64,000 nt of DNA from Ophiodon elongatus (Eukaryota; Chordata; Actinopteri; Perciformes; Hexagrammidae). The notes beneath the pieces were generated by a model, which searched no databases, had not been told where the DNA came from, and saw only the letters and a list, made by a program, of their open reading frames with translations. Numbering within the stretch: position 1 is the first letter of the stretch; each line of letters begins with the position of its first letter. The position numbers were made by a program, and so were the translations under genes. The DNA lies in assembly GCA_016806645.1 (NCBI GenBank), contig JACSYO010001692.1, positions 188,501 to 252,500 of the forward strand. Reading direction: 5' to 3'. This document shows positions 1-13,500 of the stretch, piece by piece.

Positions 1-31
1 AGAAAACATGTCTATTTAAAATTATCAACAG

Positions 32-3000
32 AGACTGGTGGCAGCAAGAAGGGAGGCAAGAAGAAGGGTGGTTCTATGCAGACTGTGTCTTCACAGTTTA
101 GGGTAAGATTTAACATTGCAAACGTATCTTATATATCTTAGTTTATACTCAAACTCACAATTGCAACATGCCTTGATAAGAGTCACCACTTTGGATCTAC
201 AGGAGAACTTGGGCAAGCTGATGACTAACTTGAGGAGCACCCATCCTCACTTTGTGCGCTGCCTGATTCCCAATGAGACAAAGGTTCCAGGTACGTAGAG
301 AAGATAATCTCAATAGAGTCTTTGAGGAGTGGTTTGCTTTTGTTGGTATGGTTTTCATAAATATAGAAACTAACTATTTATTCAAATAAGTAATTAAAAC
401 TTTTTTTTTTTACAGGTTTGATGGAGAACTTCCTGGTCATCCACCAGCTCAGGTGTAATGGTGTGCTGGAGGGTATCAGAATCTGCAGGAAAGGTTTCCC
501 CAGCAGAATTCTCTATGCTGACTTCAAGCAGAGGTATTAATGGATATTTTCAGAGAATTTTAATGTGGACTATTGAAATGAAAAGGTCACAAAATGACCA
601 TTAACTCTCTCATGAAAGGTACAAGGTGCTGAATGCCAGTGTTATCCCTGAGGGCCAGTTCATTGACAACAAGAAGGCTTCAGAGAAGCTGCTTGGGTCA
701 ATTGATGTTAATCATGATGAGTACAAATTCGGACACACCAAGGTAAGCACTTTGCTTTCCTTATTTAACCAAAGAATAATTACCAAGGAGGTTAAGTTGT
801 TCTTTCCAGTATGAAGTATGATTGTTGTTTCCATCTTTTTGTTTGTCAGTCCACGGCTAATCTTGCATTCTGTTGGACCCATCAGCCAAATGTTTTTTCA
901 TGCTAATTTTACAGGAGGCGAAGTATTCAATTCACTTACCTGTAATTTATTTTTTGATTGTTTAGGTGTTCTTCAAGGCTGGTCTGCTGGGTACCCTTGA
1001 GGAGATGAGAGATGAAAAACTTGCATCACTGGTCACCATGACTCAAGCTTTTTGCCGTGGTTACCTCATGAGAAAGGAATTTGTAAAGATGACTGAGAGA
1101 AGGCATGTTGAAAACAACTAATTCTGAATCATAGTGAGAAAAATCTGAAACAACATCATCCCTAACAGCTACTTCTTGTCTGCAGGGAAGCCATCTATAC
1201 CATCCAGTACAATGTCCGCTCATTCATGAATGTGAAACACTGGCCATGGATGAAGGTGTACTACAAGATCAAGCCTCTGCTGAAGAGTGCTGAAACTGAG
1301 AAGGAGCTGGCAAACATGAAGGAGAACTATGACAAGATGAAAACTGACTTGGCTGCTGCTCTGGCCAAGAAGAAGGAACTGGAGGAGAAGATGGTGTCCC
1401 TTCTGCAAGAGAAGAATGATCTGCAGCTGCAAGTAGCATCTGTGAGTACACATCAACAGACAGTTGTGCTTTTTTTATGTTGTTCATTGTTGGTGTGCTA
1501 ATGTCTATTTGCATTAAATGAACTAGGAATCAGAGAATCTGTCAGATGTTGAGGAGAGATGTGAGGGTCTTATCAAGAGCAAGATTCAGCTGGAAGCCAA
1601 ACTCAAAGAGACAACTGAGAGACTGGAGGATGAAGAGGAAATCAATGCTGAGCTCACTGCCAAAAAGAGAAAGCTGGAGGATGAATGCTCTGAGCTCAAG
1701 AAGGATATTGATGACCTGGAGCTTACCTTGGCCAAAGTGGAGAAGGAGAAACATGCCACTGAGAACAAGGTTTGTAAATGATAATCTGTCAAGCAAATTC
1801 AGTAAAATGATAATGATGAGCGCTTACTGACGAGATCTTTCTTGCACATTTAGGTCAAGAATCTGACCGAGGAGATGGCCTCTCAGGATGAGAGCATTGC
1901 TAAGTTGACCAAGGAAAAGAAAGCCCTTCAGGAGGCTCATCAGCAGACTCTTGATGACCTGCAGGCTGAGGAAGACAAAGTCAACACTCTGACCAAGGCC
2001 AAGACCAAGCTTGAGCAGCAAGTGGATGATGTACGTTTACCAAGACACTTGGATTGGAAAAGCAAGATTGTTCTTGAACGTGATGATTAAAAACCTATTT
2101 TATTTGTTCAGCTTGAAGGTTCTCTGGAGCAGGAAAAGAAGTTGCGTATGGACCTTGAGAGAGCCAAGAGAAAGCTGGAGGGTGATCTGAAACTGGCCCA
2201 GGAAACCATTATGGATCTTGAGAATGACAAGCAGCAGTCTGATGAGAAAATTAAAAAGTAAAAGTTTTTTGAATTTCTACAACAACCATTCTTTTGAAAA
2301 TGATGGTCAACTGCATGAACTAAATGTACTTTATCTATAATTCTTACAGGAAGGACTTTGAATGCAGTCAGCTCCTGAGCAAGATTGAAGATGAGCAGTC
2401 AATGGGTGCTCAGCTTCAGAAGAAGATCAAGGAGCTTCAGGTGACATATTGTGTGACACAAAACATTACTGCACCCATTTCCTATTGTGTATCAAAAGTG
2501 AAAGTTTACTGAAAGAAATCACACCTACATTCAACAGGCCCGCATTGAGGAACTGGAGGAAGAGATTGAGGCTGAGCGTGCTGCTCGTGCCAAGGTGGAG
2601 AAGCAGAGAGCTGACCTCTCAAGGGAACTTGAGGAGATCAGTGAGAGGCTGGAGGAGGCTGGTGGTGCAACTTCTGCTCAGATTGAGATGAACAAGAAGC
2701 GTGAGGCTGAATTCCAGAAGCTCCGTCGTGACCTCGAGGAGTCCACTCTGCAGCATGAAGCCACTGCTGCTGCTCTTCGCAAGAAGCAGGCTGACAGTGT
2801 TGCTGAGCTGGGAGAGCAGATTGACAACCTCCAGCGCGTTAAGCAGAAGCTTGAGAAGGAAAAGAGTGAATACAAGATGGAGATCGATGACCTCTCCAGC
2901 AACATGGAGAATGTTGCTAAAGCAAAGGTACACAATGCATTACATGCTAATTTATTACCCTAATGAATGAATAATGAATGTTAAATAATAATGCATTTAA

Positions 3001-6000
3001 TATTATGAATGAAATAAGACCACTGATCTCATCTCTCTTTTCCTTTTTAGGGAAATCTTGAAAAGATGTGCCGTACTCTTGAGGACCAACTTAGTGAACT
3101 GAAGACCAAGAATGATGAAAATGTTCGTCAGATCAATGACACAAGTGCACAGAAAGCACGTCTCCTGACAGAAAATGGTATCTACAATTTATCATTGAAT
3201 GATCTGTTGTGCATGTTATTGGGAAACGTAACATGAACTAATGTATCATGACATCTTTCACACAAGGTGAGTTCAGCCGTCAAGTTGAAGAGAAAGAAGC
3301 CCTTGTTTCCCAGCTGACCAGAGGCAAACAGGCCTTCACACAGCAGATTGAGGAGCTGAAGCGACAGATTGAAGAGGAGGTTAAGGTAAGAAACCATTAA
3401 ATAAGTGTGTATTGGTATTATTCGTTTTGGAATTTAGAAATGTTGTAAATTCATGAATTATTTTTACAACAGGCCAAGAATGCTCTTGCCCATGGACTGC
3501 AATCAGCTCGCCATGACTGTGATCTGCTGAGGGAGCAGTTTGAGGAGGAGCAGGAGGCCAAGGCTGAGCTGCAGCGTGGAATGTCCAAGGCCAACAGTGA
3601 GGTGGCTCAGTGGAGAACTAAGTATGAAACTGATGCTATTCAGCGCACTGAGGAGCTTGAGGAATCCAAGTGAGTAACGTTCAAACAAGGCCAGTTCATA
3701 AGTGTAGTAATTTAGGGATTTTCAACTGTCAACTGCATGACTTGTATCAATATTTGCTTCCATATAAATGCATATATAAATATATATATATATATAGATA
3801 TATATATATATATCTATATATATATATTTTAAATGTGGTTAGTATCTTATTTTGCGGCAAACATTTTAGAGTACTGCACTGCTTTCATACATTTATCCAG
3901 GTTCTCAGAAGATGTATTTGTTTTCATTTTTATACATGCAAAAATATCTGGAAAAAAGCGTTTGTAACTATTTGTATTTCAATGAGCGACAAATTCTTCA
4001 CACAGGAAAAAATTAGCCCAGCGCCTTCAGGAGGCTGAGGAACAGATTGAGGCAGTGAATTCCAAGTGTGCTTCTCTTGAGAAAACCAAACAGAGACTCC
4101 AGAGTGAGGTGGAGGACCTCATGATTGATGTGGAGAGGGCCAACGGTCTGGCTGCCAACCTTGACAAGAAACAGAGGAACTTTGACAAGGTAGTATTGTT
4201 TACTCTGTGTGGCCGAGCCATACAAACAATTACATAGGTATTTGTCTTTATAGTGCGACACAACCAACTGAACTGTAGTAATTGTGTTATTCAGGTATTG
4301 GCAGAGTGGAAACAGAAGTATGAGGAGGGTCAGGCTGAGCTTGAGGGAGCACAGAAGGAGGCTCGTTCTCTCAGCACTGAGCTGTTCAAGATGAAGAACT
4401 CTTATGAGGAAGCTCTTGATCACCTGGAGACCATGAAGCGTGAAAACAAGAACCTGCAACGTGAGTTATACATAACTTAAAAGTTACATTGTATTCAACA
4501 CATTGTATGTGATACACTAAAGTTTTGACTTTTTAAAGCTTAACAATACAAAACAAATGTATCTATCTGCAGAGGAGATCTCAGATCTGACTGAACAGAT
4601 TGGTGAGACTGGCAAGAGCATCCATGAGCTGGAGAAGTCCAAGAAGCAGGTGGAGACAGAGAAGTGTGAGATCCAGACAGCTCTGGAAGAGGCTGAGGTA
4701 CATTTTTTTCAAAAGAGATCTTCTGAAATTAAATTCTAAATCATGTGACAAACTTTAAAAGGTTTAAAGGCAGTGATAAATATTTCATTCTTTGATATCG
4801 TCAGGGAACTCTGGAACATGAAGAATCTAAGATCCTGCGTGTCCAGCTGGAGCTCAACCAGATTAAGGGTGAGGTGGATAGGAAGCTGGCAGAGAAAGAT
4901 GAGGAGATGGAGCAGATCAAGAGAAACAGCCAGAGAGTGACTGACTCCATGCAGAGCACGCTGGATGCTGAGGTCAGGAGCAGGAACGATGCCCTGAGAA
5001 TCAAGAAGAAGATGGAGGGAGATCTGAATGAGATGGAGGTTCAGCTGAGCCACGCCAATCGCCAGGCTGCTGAGTCCCAGAAGCAGCTGAGGAATGTGCA
5101 GGCACAGCTAAAGGTATTGTAAGACACAGAGTTGTTCCACAGACTATGAGCAGTACAGGGACATTTTGGCATTCATGGGAATATTTTCATGATATGTTTT
5201 CACTAGGATGCACAACTGCACCTTGATGATGCTCTCAGAGCCCAGGAAGACTTCAAAGAACAAGCTGCCATGGTGGATCGCAGAAACGGTCTCATGATGG
5301 CTGAAATTGAGGAACTCAGAGCTGCTCTGGAGCAGACAGAGAGAAGCCGCAAAATCGCGGAGCAGGAGCTGGTGGACGCCAGTGAGCGTGTTGGACTTCT
5401 GCACTCTCAGGTGAACAAGCTCCTTTAATTTCGTCAATAATTCAAATGTCTAATGAGATTTACAATAACGTAAAAATCAGGCATATGATGACTTACGTGA
5501 GAACATCACTTTATCTTTTAGAACACAAGCCTTCTGAACACCAAGAAGAAGCTTGAGACTGACCTGGTCCAGGTCCAGGGTGAAGTGGATGACACTGTTC
5601 AGGAAGCAAGGAATGCAGAGGAGAAGGCCAAGAAGGCCATCACTGATGTAGGTTTAACATTTGTTTGTTCTTACTCCAACGTGTGTGTTTTTAAAGATAT
5701 GGCTAAATAACATGTTATGCTGGTTCCTCTAGGCTGCTATGATGGCTGAGGAGCTGAAGAAGGAGCAGGACACTAGCGCTCACCTGGAGAGGATGAAGAA
5801 GAACCTGGAGGTCGCTGTCAAGGACCTGCAGCATCGTCTGGATGAGGCTGAGAACCTGGCCATGAAGGGTGGCAAGAAGCAGCTCCAGAAACTTGAGTCT
5901 AGGGTAAGAAAGTCACGTTAAGATTTGCACAGTTGAAGAAAGACTTTGAAACAATATGGATACTTATTTATTTTCTTATTGTTTTTTGAAGGTACGTGAG

Positions 6001-6736
6001 CTGGAGACAGAGGTTGAGGCTGAACAGAGACGTGGAGTAGATGCTGTTAAGGGTGTCCGCAAATATGAGAGGAGAGTGAAGGAGCTCACCTATCAGGTAC
6101 AGTCACTTTGATAGTCGAAATGCACAGGACAAATTATCCAATATACTTACCATTCAAAAATATTTAAACTTGCACATCTATATTGTCTATTACAGACTGA
6201 AGAGGACAAGAAAAATGTATCCAGGCTGCAGGATCTGGTTGACAAGTTGCAACTCAAAGTGAAAGCCTACAAGAGGCAGGCTGAGGAATCGGTAAGGACA
6301 AAACATTTATTTTAAACAATGCAAACTTGATATTATGGCAGATTTATTTGACAAAAAGTAGCGCTTTTGTCATTTAGGACATTACAAATACGTTAATCTC
6401 AATGGGTTTTCAGGAGGAGCAGGCCAACGTCCATCTGTCCAAGTGCAGGAAGGTCCAGCATGAGCTGGAGGAGGCTGAGGAGCGTGCTGACATTGCAGAG
6501 TCCCAGGTCAACAAGCTGAGAGCAAAGAGCCGTGACTCTGGCAAGGTAAATAACATTTAGCTTCATGAAAATTAAATCAAATTAAATGTCACCTTTTTTA
6601 AAGTGATAAAGCTTTAAGCTTCATAAAATTAACGACTGACAAAAAACATTCCAGAGTATGATGTGTATGTAGGCGCATATGCCCTATATGTATTAATTGT
6701 TTTTTGTTTTTACAGGGAAAAGAGGCAGCTGAGTAA
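32..6736 (+). CDS. Fast skeletal-type myosin heavy chain, copy 1 (3' part: coding exons 15-39)
   Basis: Sarcomeric myosin II heavy chain, the thick-filament motor of striated muscle; only the end of the motor domain and the whole rod are in the window. Exons: 32-102 (loop 2, Lys/Gly-rich), 203-290 (actin-binding, FVRCLIPNE), 416-533 (SH helix, IRICRKGFP), 619-742, 966-1102 (IQ region), 1186-1441 (lever end and rod start, NVKHWPWMK), 1527-1769, 1854-2030, 2112-2257, 2350-2440, 2538-2927, 3051-3177, 3267-3385, 3473-3669, 4006-4189, 4295-4460, 4573-4697, 4805-5113, 5207-5410, 5522-5647, 5733-5903, 5992-6096, 6196-6291, 6414-6545, 6716-6736 (stop TAA). Exon lengths equal those of copies 2 and 3 and I found no frame break: 3,923 coding bases. 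The C-terminus reads GKEAAE. It differs from copies 2/3 in many silent and some coding positions (for example AFCRGYL against ALCRGYV near the IQ motif). Which fish myh paralogue it is cannot be told from sequence alone. Confidence 0.96.
3777..3828. repeat. Palindromic (AT)n/(TATC) stretch in copy 1 intron
   Basis: Alternating AT/TA with two short interruptions, nearly self-complementary. It lies in the intron 3670-4005 inside a segment of about 200 bases that copies 2 and 3 lack at the same place. No function is suggested beyond a hairpin-prone simple repeat. Confidence 0.8.
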
Positions 6737-6792
6737 AGCACTTCAGCTGAGGGTTTTTTTCTAATCATAAAATATGATGTGAACTACACCAC

Positions 6793-6798
6793 AATAAA
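6793..6798 (+). terminator. Poly(A) signal AATAAA of myosin copy 1
   Basis: Canonical AATAAA 57 bases after the TAA stop, followed by a T/G-rich stretch (ttgcattgtctgtgttgtt). This fits a short 3' UTR typical of sarcomeric myosin genes. Confidence 0.85.
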
Positions 6799-6829
6799 AT
6801 AGTTTTTGATCTTGACTTGCATTGTCTGT

Positions 6830-7605
6830 GTTGTTTTGAGCTCAATGTGTCCTCCAAGTCACTGTAATCTCAACATGAACATTTTGCATTAGCATGAATG
6901 AATACTTGGCTTAATTCAATATAAATGTTCCCATAGCAACCATCTTTGGAGGCGAATACTTTTTAATGAGACAGTTCAACGACCTCTGGCATCCCAAAAA
7001 TATCTTCACTTTTGGACCTGCTCGAAATGCGTGTAGCTACATAATGTGAAGTGGAAGAGAGGAGTTTAACGAGTTTCATAAGAATGTTTAACAGAGAGCA
7101 CATTCCAACCGTTCAGAGAATAATCAACCTCAACACTCTAAGATCAGTGTGTTTCTTTAAGATAAAAAAGATGAGTAGCCTAATAAGTGGACAAACTGAT
7201 ACTGCTTCAAGAATCTTCATTTTTAATTGATTAATCATTTATTCTACATTAATTGTGTCTTTAAATTTCTGATACTTTCTGAGCTTGTTTAGTGCTATGG
7301 TGCCTCATACTGAAATAAAACTGAAACTGAAAATTAAATAAAAATAAATTAAAAAGAATATATATACATATATACATACATATAAATACATATATACATA
7401 CATATAAATATATATATAAATTACTTCAGTTATCCATGACTTACTTATATTATTTTGTCTAAATTGTTGATCGCAATAAGATTCTTTAAATTGAAAATTA
7501 GTACAAATAGTTAAAAGTTCAATTTAAATTTCCAAATAAAGTTTGAAATATTTATATTTAAAAGAACTGTTTAGAAAAACAAAACAGTGGTGTATTTTAA
7601 AATTA
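6830..7605. other. Spacer between myosin copies 1 and 2, no gene seen
   Basis: AT-rich intergenic DNA with no supported exon. It holds an imperfect ATACATATA-type simple repeat at about 7,350-7,425. It has no evident similarity to spacers A and B downstream of copies 2 and 3. Confidence 0.6.
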
Positions 7606-7680
7606 GTTTCCTTCTTTCATGTGAAGAGGGTCTTCAAGAGCCTAAAATAAACTTCTGTTGAAGTAATGATGAAGCAAAAA

Positions 7681-8398
7681 TCAAGACCTGGCCATATAAA
7701 CTGAAACCTGAAACATCAGATGATATAACTACAACATATGTTTTATGTTGGGCTGTCTGCCTTACCACATTTGGTGTGTATACCATATTTAACTTTTACT
7801 GCGTCATCAAAACCTGATTCAATATAAAGGCTACTTGAGGGCACCACCATGTGTGACAGTGAAGACCTGAGTTCCTGCCTGTGGTAAAACTATGCTCTCT
7901 TAAGCTTAAGACAATTTTAATGTGTTCATCATTTAAGAAATAAGTTATGGAAATAGAAACAATTGTTGCATGAATTTTGTTAATATACCTACTCAAATAA
8001 CAAAAAATGTTTTGAACAGGATTGGTGAATACTGTTGAAAGAGAGGGTGTCAGGTAAGGATAACTTTTAAATGATTAATTTGTCTTTGTAAGCGTTTAAT
8101 ACTTATGGAAAATATTTCTGATACATTTAATGTCTGCAGTTTTTCATCCCAAATTTTTTACAAAACTTAACATGTTCAAATTTATTCACTGTAACAATGA
8201 AGTTTGAATAAGACTTAACTTGTAAGTAAAGTTGTAAAGTTGAAGCCCACCTGTAACCATACACAGACATGGTTTCAATGTGGATTTGCTTATATATATA
8301 TATATATATATTTCAAGTGATGCAAATTACATGGACTTAAATCATTAGTCTAAGATGGCAGTTCCTTTGTAATTATCTAACAGACATAAGCCGCCACC
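7681..8398 (+). promoter_or_regulatory. Promoter and spliced 5' UTR of myosin copy 2
   Basis: TATA box TATAAA at 7823-7828, so transcription probably starts near 7,854. Upstream lie E-boxes CAGATG (7717-7722) and CATATG (7735-7740) and a CArG-like CCACATTTGG (7765-7774), all site types used by muscle transcription factors. A non-coding exon 1 ends at about 7883 (donor gtaaaa). A second non-coding exon runs 8020-8053 (acceptor ttgaacag, donor gtaagg). The coding exon's acceptor is at 8383, followed by 15 untranslated bases ending in a strong Kozak context, gccgccaccATG. Two untranslated exons ahead of the start codon are usual for vertebrate skeletal myosin genes. Site function is inferred. 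Confidence 0.75.
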
Positions 8399-10506
8399 AT
8401 GAGTACAGACGCGGAGATGGCCACTTATGGCAAGGCTGCCATTTACCTCCGGAAGCCAGAGAGGGAGAGAATTGAGGCTCAAAACGCACCATTTGATGCC
8501 AAGAGTGCCTGCTATGTGGCCGATGTCAAGGAACTGTACTTGAAGGGAACAATCATCAAGAAAGATGGTGATAAAGTCACCGTCAAAGTCTTAACCACTC
8601 AGGAGGTTGGTATCATAAAGTCAGAGTCAACAGTGAATTCAATATGATCAGTTCTCATTGTGACAAATGTGCTGTTTCAGGAAAAGGTAGTTAAAGAAGA
8701 TGACGTCACTCCAATGAATCCTCCCAAGTATGACAAGATTGAGGACATGGCCATGATGACCCATCTCAATGAAGCCTCTGTGCTGTATAACCTCAAAGAG
8801 CGTTATGCAGCATGGATGATCTACGTAAGACAATCCAAATAAGGAGAACGATAACTATTGAAAATTACTTTATTTGTAGGAAACATAATGTTAACTGTTA
8901 AATCTTTATGATAACTTTCAGACCTACTCTGGATTGTTCTGTGCCACTGTGAACCCCTACAAGTGGCTCCCAGTGTACGATGCTGAATGTGTATCTGCCT
9001 ATAGAGGCAAGAAGCGTATGGAGGCTCCACCCCACATCTTCTCTGTCTCTGACAACGCTTATCAGTTCATGGCAACTGGTAAGTCATAATCATAACAATG
9101 TAGAATATATCACTATATGAGGTTTCTGTTGCAGTGAGAGATAGTTCATTATTTTGTTTCTTATTTAACAGATAGGGAGAACCAGTCTGTCTTGATTACG
9201 TAAGTTTAGTACATTTACAATTGTTGACTCTGTTGAGGATAGTCAAATATCTTGATCAAATTCTTATAAGTCTGTGTCTATACCTAGTGGAGAATCTGGT
9301 GCTGGAAAGACTGTGAACACCAAGCGTGTCATCCAGTACTTTGCAACCATCTCAGTTAGTGGAGAGAAGAAGAGGGACACATCAAAGGTATATTCCTGAT
9401 GATTACAATTCGGGGTTCTTTACCAATGGAACATTTTCTAAAGTAATTTTCTGATATCACTTCTAATACTGGATTATAGGGGTCACTGGAGGATCAGATT
9501 ATTGCAGCCAATCCCCTGCTGGAGGCCTATGGTAATGCCAAAACTGTGAGGAATGACAACTCTTCTCGTTTTGTAAGTATGAAACAATTTCTACACATGT
9601 GAGAAGCCTTACTGATTGTCCATGTAGAGGGACATTAAAAATATCTTTGGTCCAAACAGGGTAAATTCATCAGAATCCATTTCGGCACAACTGGCAAACT
9701 GTCTAGTGCTGATATTGAGACATGTAAGTAATAATACTCCTAGTACATACAAATGACTAGATTTAAGAATTACCCTATCTCTGACTTATGAACAATATTT
9801 GTAGATCTGCTGGAGAAGTCTAGAGTGACATTCCAGCTTCCTGATGAAAGAGGCTACCATATCTTCTACCAGATGATGACCGCCCACATACCTGAGCTGC
9901 TTGGTAAACAGATTGAGCGGTTGCAACATTTCACCCACTTACAGTTTTCATATAAAACAAAAGTATTGACGGTTTCAACCTTTTTTGATCACCAGATTTG
10001 GCACTCATCACAACCAACCCTTACGACTTCCCCATGTGCAGCATGGGTCAGATCACTGTGGCCAGTATTGATGACAAAGTTGAGCTGGAAGCCACTGATG
10101 TGAGTGATCTTCACTTCAAAAATTTAAATATGTTTTCCGGAATACATGCAAAACTACTCTTATAATTGCATTTTCTAAAGTTATTGTGTTTTGTGTGGAC
10201 AGAATGCTATTGATATCCTGGGCTTCACAAATGAAGAAAAGATGAGCATCTACAAGATGACTGGTGCTGTGCTCCACCATGGTAACATGAAATTCAAGCA
10301 AAAGCAGCGTGAGGAGCAGGCTGAGCCTGATGGCACAGAGGGTGAGTAGCTTGGGAACAACAGTATTAAGATAAATACAGTTCTTAATTTGTTGTATATT
10401 TTGTGCATTTTTCTTATTATTCTATTCTTTGTATATATTATTCTTACCTGTATGTACAAATGCTGCTGCTGTAGCGATAAAATGTCCCCTTGCGGGATTA
10501 ATAAAG

Positions 10507-10572
<66 letters not shown>

Positions 10573-13500
10573 ATCACACTGGTTTCTGTTCATATCATGA
10601 TGGAAATCATTGAATTATTTTTAGATGCTGACAAGGTTGCTTACTTACTGGGTCTGAACTCCGCTGACATGCTGAAAGGCTTGTGCTATCCCAGAGTGAA
10701 GGTCGGAAATGAGTATGTCACCAAGGGACAGACTGTACCTCAGGTAAACATGAATTATCAATATCCAACATCTTACTATTTGTAAACAGATTCATTATAT
10801 TAGTTCTAGTAAAATAATGTAGGACAGGGATCACGAGATAAAATAAAAGCCATGTAAGTGTTCAATGTTACTACTTTCAAAGAGTTGTATCTATTGAATG
10901 CTGAATCTAGAATAAGTCAAGCATCATCTTGTGCTGGACTTATTCTACTTATTCATCTCTCCCCGTGAAAAGGGCTTTTCCTGTACCGATATGAGGGTCC
11001 CTACAGAGGATGTCATATGTGTACACATTTTAAAGCCCTCTGGGGCAAATTTGTGATTTTGGGCGATACAAATTGAATTGAAGTGAATCTTAGATGCAAT
11101 TTTTTCATTAGGGATTTTTTGTGTCATTTATTTCATTAGAATAACTTTAAAAACACTAATAATCCAATATTTTACAAAACAGTTAACTAATCAAATCACA
11201 TCATTATTTTTATTCAGGTGATGAACTCAGTGCCTGCCCTGGCCAAGTCTATCTATGAGAAGATGTTCTTGTGGATGGTCATCCGTATCAACCAGATGTT
11301 GGACACTAAACAGGCTAGGCAGTTCTACATTGGGGTCCTGGATATCGCTGGATTTGAAATCTTTGACGTAAGCTTAAATTCCAACAATTCAGCAGCCAAT
11401 ACTTGTAATGACAGAATCATTCTTATTAACAGAAAGAGGTTCTGATGATTATATGTGTCCTTGCAGTTCAACACATTGGAGCAGCTGTGCATCAACTTCA
11501 CCAATGAGAAACTGCAACAGTTTTTCAACCACACCATGTTTGTCCTGGAACAAGAGGAGTACAAGAAGGAAGGTATTATCTGGGAGTTCATTGACTTTGG
11601 CATGGACTTGGCTGCCTGCATTGAGCTGATTGAAAAGGTAATCATTTCATTTTGTGATTCTATATAATTTTCCTTAATTTGATTTAACGTATCACTTAAT
11701 GACATTCTTCTTCCCACTTTTTTCAAGCCAATGGGCATCTTCTCCATCCTTGAAGAGGAGTGCATGTTCCCCAAGGCCTCAGACACATCCTTCAAGAACA
11801 AGCTGTATGACCAGCATCTTGGCAAAACCAAAGCATTTGAGAAGCCAAAGCCCACCAAAGGCAAGGCTGAGGCCCACTTCTCCCTGGTGCACTATGCTGG
11901 TACCGTGGACTACAATATCGGTGGCTGGCTGGACAAGAACAAGGATCCACTGAATGAGTCTGTCATTCAGCTGTACCAGAAATCCGGTGTGAAACTGCTG
12001 CCTATTCTGTATCCAACTGTCGTTGAAGGTATGATAGTAGCTATAGTAAACTAAAACACATTTTAAGGTTATAGATATTGTACATGTTTAACTTTAGCAT
12101 GTGTTCATGTAAATTTAATGTGTAGTTCTAAGAAAACATGTCTATTTAAAATTATCAACAGAGGCTGGTGGCAGCAAGAAGGGAGGCAAGAAGAAGGGTG
12201 GTTCTATGCAAACTGTGTCTTCACAGTTTAGGGTAAGATTTAACATTACAAACGTATCTTATATATCTTAGTTTATACTCAAACTCACAATTGCAACATG
12301 CCTTGATAAGAGTTACCACTTTGAATCTACAGGAGAACTTGGGCAAGCTGATGACTAACTTGAGGAGCACTCATCCTCACTTTGTGCGCTGCCTGATTCC
12401 CAATGAGACAAAGGTTCCAGGTACGTAGAGAAGATAATCTCAATAGAGGTTTGCTTCTGTTGGTATGGTTTACATATATATAGAAACCAACTATTTATTC
12501 AGTTAAGTAATTAAAACATTTATTTTTTACAGGTTTGATGGAGAACTTCCTGGTTATCCACCAGCTCAGGTGTAATGGTGTGCTGGAGGGTATCAGAATC
12601 TGCAGGAAAGGTTTCCCCAGCAGAATTCTCTATGCTGACTTCAAGCAGAGGTATTAATGGATATTTTCAGAGAATTTTAATGTGGACTATTGAAATGAAA
12701 AGGTCACAAAATGACCATTAACTCTCTCATGAAAGGTACAAGGTGCTGAATGCCAGTGTCATCCCTGAGGGCCAGTTCATTGACAACAAGAAGGCTTCAG
12801 AGAAGCTGCTTGGGTCAATTGATGTTAATCATGATGAGTACAAATTTGGACACACCAAGGTAAGCACTTTGCTTTACTCTTTCAACCGAAGAATAATTAC
12901 TAAGGAGGTTAAGTTGTTCAGTTCAGTATGGATTATGATTGCTGTGTCCATCTTTTTGTCTGCCCGTCCACGGCTAATCTCGTCTTCTGCTGGACCCATC
13001 AGCCTCATGTTTTCTTATGCTAATTTATGACTTCATGCTCAAGGACCTGTCATGGTCAATCGAACATTACAGCAACGATCATTTACAAAAAGGGCGAGAG
13101 ACTAAAAGGCGTCCTTTTGTCCCGGCAACAATAGTGTGTTCACTACAGTCATCTTGGCAAATGACAGACTCAATCGAGCGTGGACTACAACATAGCGTGT
13201 CTACTCATGTCGGCATCTAGTTAGTTGCTAGTCTCCCCACAAAAATGTTTTTGGTGGAGATTCTGGGACAGTTGCAAGGACAAAAACGGCAACATATGAA
13301 CGTGAGTGAAAAAATGCTTGTGATACAGTTAGGTCTTGAAGGGGAGCAATTCTTGTTGGATTTCTTAAATCAACCATTTCTGAAGCGGTTGTTGCAGACA
13401 GACCTTGTGGAATTTTACAAGATGCAAAGTATTCAATTCACTTACCTGTAATTTATTTTTTGTTTGTTCAGGTGTTCTTCAAGGCCGGTCTGCTGGGTAC

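Noticed and set aside
2619..2933. Leu-rich minus-strand frames over the rod exons (also in copies 2 and 3)
   Set aside because: Antisense of heptad-repeat coding DNA gives long open frames by composition. There is no separate gene signal.
10389..10785. Ser/Tyr/Leu-Ile repeat protein in copies 2 and 3
   Set aside because: Produced by translating the (TATC)n repeat in intron 10, running into exon 11.
11325..11864. 179-codon open frame on the minus strand in copy 2 (repeated in copy 3 at 28,498-29,037)
   Set aside because: It is antisense to myosin exons 12-14 and crosses their introns. The plus-strand exons explain the conservation.
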